From contig NZ_KB893719.1 of NCBI RefSeq assembly GCF_000374165.1, forward strand, positions 55,278 to 119,277: a DNA stretch of 64,000 bases. Direction: 5' to 3'. Origin of the DNA: Parafrankia elaeagni (lineage in GTDB: Bacteria > Actinomycetota > Actinomycetes > Frankiales > Frankiaceae). Shown one piece after another: positions 62,376-64,000 of this stretch. The notes below the pieces were generated by a model. It was not told the origin of the DNA and made no database searches. It saw only the letters and a list, made by a program, of their open reading frames with translations. The first letter of the stretch is position 1, and each line of letters starts with the position of its first letter. The position numbers and the translations under genes were made by a program.

Positions 62376-62509
62376 CCCCTGACGGCCGGGCGCGACCGGG
62401 GCCCCGCGCCCGGAACGGACCAGGCCGGACCGGACCGCCTGGCGCGGCCCGGTCCGGCTCGAACGCCGGCTGTGCCCGGCTGTGCCCGGTCCTGGCCGGC
62501 GCCCTGTCA

Positions 62510-62519
62510 GACATCCCAT
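62510..62519. repeat. 10-bp direct repeat, copy 1 (second at 63851-63860)
   Basis: GACATCCCAT, repeated exactly at 63851-63860 on the same strand on the other side of the transposase gene. At this end it begins an inverted repeat whose arms GACATCC and GGATGTC enclose a 9-nt loop containing TTTTT; the right arm overlaps the transposase stop codon. Confidence 0.7.
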
Positions 62520-62530
62520 GTTTTTGGATG

Positions 62531-63760
62531 TCAAGCGGCGGCGTCGAGCGTGACGTTCTGTGGCCAGGCGGTTGCTTCGTTGTAGGCGGTCTGGGTCTTG
62601 AGGCAGCCATGGAGGATGCCCACGAGGCGGTTACCGAGCTGGCGGAGCGCGGCGTGGTGACCGGCGCCGCGGGCGCGCAGGGCGTCGTAGTAGGCGCGGG
62701 CGCCGGGTGAGGCGCCCAGGGCGCAGAAGGCCTGCTGGTGCAGGGCGTCGGCGAGCCGGTGGTTGCGGGCGTAGCGGGCCAGGGCGACCTTCTTCTTCCC
62801 GGACGCGCGGGTGATCGGGCTGGTCCCGGCGTAGTTCTTCCGCGCCTTCGCGTTGGTGTAGCGGTCGGGGTCGTCCCCGAACTCCGCGAGCACCCGGGCG
62901 GCGAGGACCGGCCCCAGGCCGGGCTGGGACCGGTAGACCTCAGCGTCCGGGTGCTGGCCAAAATGGGCATCGACCTGCTCGGCGAGCCGGTCGATCTCGG
63001 CGTTGAGCGTGCCGATCAGCGCGGCCTGGGCACGGACGACCGCCGCGTAGGCGCCGGCGATCACCGGGGACACGGGCAGCTGCCCGGCCTGGAACGCGGC
63101 CCTGATCTTCCGGGACTTCTCGGCGATGTCGCGGCGGCGGGCCCGCTTCAACGCCGCGGAGAGCTGCGCGATGGTCAGCCGCCGGGCCAGCTCCGGTGTC
63201 GGTGCCTTGGCGAGCAGTTCCAACGTGTCCGGGGCGGCCAGGTCGTCGAACACGGCCACGGCGGCCGGGAACGACTCCAGCAGCGCCGCGCGCAGCCGCT
63301 GGACCTGCCTGGTGCGGTCCCAGATGAGCGTCTGGTGGGCCCGGGCGGTGATCTTTACTGCCTCCGCGAGCTCGCTGTCGCCGGCGACGGCCCGCAGCTG
63401 GTGGCGGTCGGTGCGGACCATGTCCGCCAGTGCGTGCGCGTCCCCGGCGTCGCTCTTGGCCCCCGACGTCGAGTACCGCTCCCGGTAGCGGGCGGCCTGC
63501 AGCGGGTTCACCGCGATCACCTGGTAGCCGGCCGCGACCAGCGCGGACACCCACGGTCCGCGGTCGGTCTCGATCCCGATCACCACCTGGGCCGGGTCGG
63601 CGTCCTCGGGTAGGTGCGCACCGACCAGCTCGTGCAGCCGGGTGATCCCGGCCAGCCCCTCCGGCAGCCGCGCCTTCACCAGCCTGCGGCCCGCCTCGTC
63701 CTGCACCTCCACATCATGATGATCCTCAGCCCAGTCATCCCCGACGAACAGCACCGACAT
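62531..63760 (-). CDS. IS110-family transposase
   Basis: A 409-aa recombinase. The N-terminal RuvC-like DEDD domain shows LFVGDDWAEDHHDV (first Asp), IETDRGPW (Glu) and SDAGDAHALADMV (Asp pair). The C-terminal Tnp domain has SQPGLGPVLAARVLAEF and YAGTSPITRASGKKK, which carries the catalytic Ser. No frameshift or stop is seen, so the gene looks intact. ATG 63760 abuts GGGAGG, so GTG 63754, 6 nt further on, may be the true start. Transposases of this family work with a noncoding bridge RNA from the element's flank. Confidence 0.93.
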   Translation of the reverse strand: MSVLFVGDDWAEDHHDVEVQDEAGRRLVKARLPEGLAGITRLHELVGAHLPEDADPAQVVIGIETDRGPWVSALVAAGYQVIAVNPLQAARYRERYSTSGAKSDAGDAHALADMVRTDRHQLRAVAGDSELAEAVKITARAHQTLIWDRTRQVQRLRAALLESFPAAVAVFDDLAAPDTLELLAKAPTPELARRLTIAQLSAALKRARRRDIAEKSRKIRAAFQAGQLPVSPVIAGAYAAVVRAQAALIGTLNAEIDRLAEQVDAHFGQHPDAEVYRSQPGLGPVLAARVLAEFGDDPDRYTNAKARKNYAGTSPITRASGKKKVALARYARNHRLADALHQQAFCALGASPGARAYYDALRARGAGHHAALRQLGNRLVGILHGCLKTQTAYNEATAWPQNVTLDAAA

Positions 63761-63775
63761 CCTCCCGACCCGCAC

Positions 63776-64000
63776 ACGGACAGGTTCAGCAGCCGGGGAG
63801 AGCCACCAGCGGACTAATGGTCAAGTGCTCACACCGCCACCGGCCGGCACGACATCCCATCAGCGGTCACCTCTCCCGACCACCAGCGGGGACACGGTCT
63901 GACACTAGGACTCGACTCGGTCCAGTCGTTGGGAGTGCTCACCCGCTGGCGGCTACCGGCACCGAGCCTGCCCTATGCCGACCCGGTAGCTCCCATTAGT
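63776..64000 (-). other. Noncoding flank of the IS110 element, possible bridge-RNA locus (truncated)
   Basis: Upstream of the transposase start to the window edge no convincing gene is present. In IS110-group elements the bridge RNA comes from the left-end noncoding region directly upstream of the transposase. This stretch is the right place, but if 63851-63860 marks the element end only about 75 bp remain, too short for a typical bridge RNA. No folded structure could be verified here. Confidence 0.35.

Larger units (their letters stand above)
62510..63860 (-). mobile_element. IS110-family insertion sequence (boundaries approximate)
   Basis: The transposase at 62531-63760 is flanked by a 10-bp direct repeat GACATCCCAT (62510-62519 and 63851-63860, 1341 bp apart). 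IS110 elements lack terminal inverted repeats and leave few clear marks, so the repeat may be part of the element or of its target. An inverted repeat GACATCC/GGATGTC (62510-62516 and 62526-62532) lies at the transposase 3' end. The length fits an IS110 element, but the upstream end may reach further than 63860, past the window edge. Confidence 0.65.

Overview
This is about 64 kb of very GC-rich chromosomal DNA from an actinobacterium. Strong GC3 bias, Shine-Dalgarno-led GTG starts, four cytochrome P450s, two DUF574 (SAV2177-type) methyltransferases, F420-type luciferase-like oxidoreductases, SCP-x-type thiolases and an IS110 transposase fit Frankia sensu lato (Frankia/Parafrankia/Pseudofrankia). 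That placement is an inference from gene content, not a proof. No rRNA, tRNA, CRISPR array or prophage was seen. The window is mostly metabolic and transport genes, with one insertion sequence at the right edge.

Layout. 1-2195: an ABC sugar importer (binding protein cut by the window edge, MalK-type ATPase). 2458-10065: a P450 district with a ferredoxin reductase, a LysR regulator, three P450s, a hotdog thioesterase and a P450-type ferredoxin translationally coupled to the third P450. 10212-12394: a TetR regulator and an orphan branched-chain-type binding lipoprotein. 12815-20470: single genes (odd alpha/beta hydrolase, LLM oxidoreductase, acyl-CoA dehydrogenase, FAH-family hydrolase, methyltransferase, FabG-like SDR, RtcB RNA ligase). 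20866-22070: a decayed alpha/beta hydrolase. 23029-29417: a complete oligopeptide ABC importer (B, C, A, D, F order) ending in a terminator; its last ATPase carries an unusual 200-residue Ala/Pro/Glu tail.

29560-34866 is a minus-strand CoA-thioester region: double-hotdog thioesterase, nitroreductase, CitE-like lyase, MaoC hydratase, thiolase and DUF35 OB-fold protein. A promoter overlapped by a palindrome lies upstream of the MaoC gene. 35250-42505 holds a truncated Mop-domain protein, a heme-binding beta-barrel protein, a Tat-exported cholesterol-oxidase-like enzyme, a DinB protein, an LmeA-like membrane protein, a TetR regulator and a second DUF574 methyltransferase. 42613-44894 is a split NMT1-type ABC system without an ATPase.

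44756-47039 is the most informative regulatory locus: a fused anthranilate synthase (TrpE-TrpG) preceded by a 20-residue leader peptide with tandem Trp codons and a mutually exclusive antiterminator/terminator pair, a classical trp attenuator whose leader peptide may itself be leaderless. A perfect 40-bp palindrome then ends the neighbouring branched-chain amino acid ABC operon (47246-52661). 53781-62375 carries a fourth P450, an LLM oxidoreductase, a scramblase-like protein, an AlkB-family protein, a NUDIX hydrolase, a succinate-semialdehyde dehydrogenase, an SDR and a truncated hemoglobin. 62510-64000 is an IS110-family element with a 10-bp direct repeat around its transposase.
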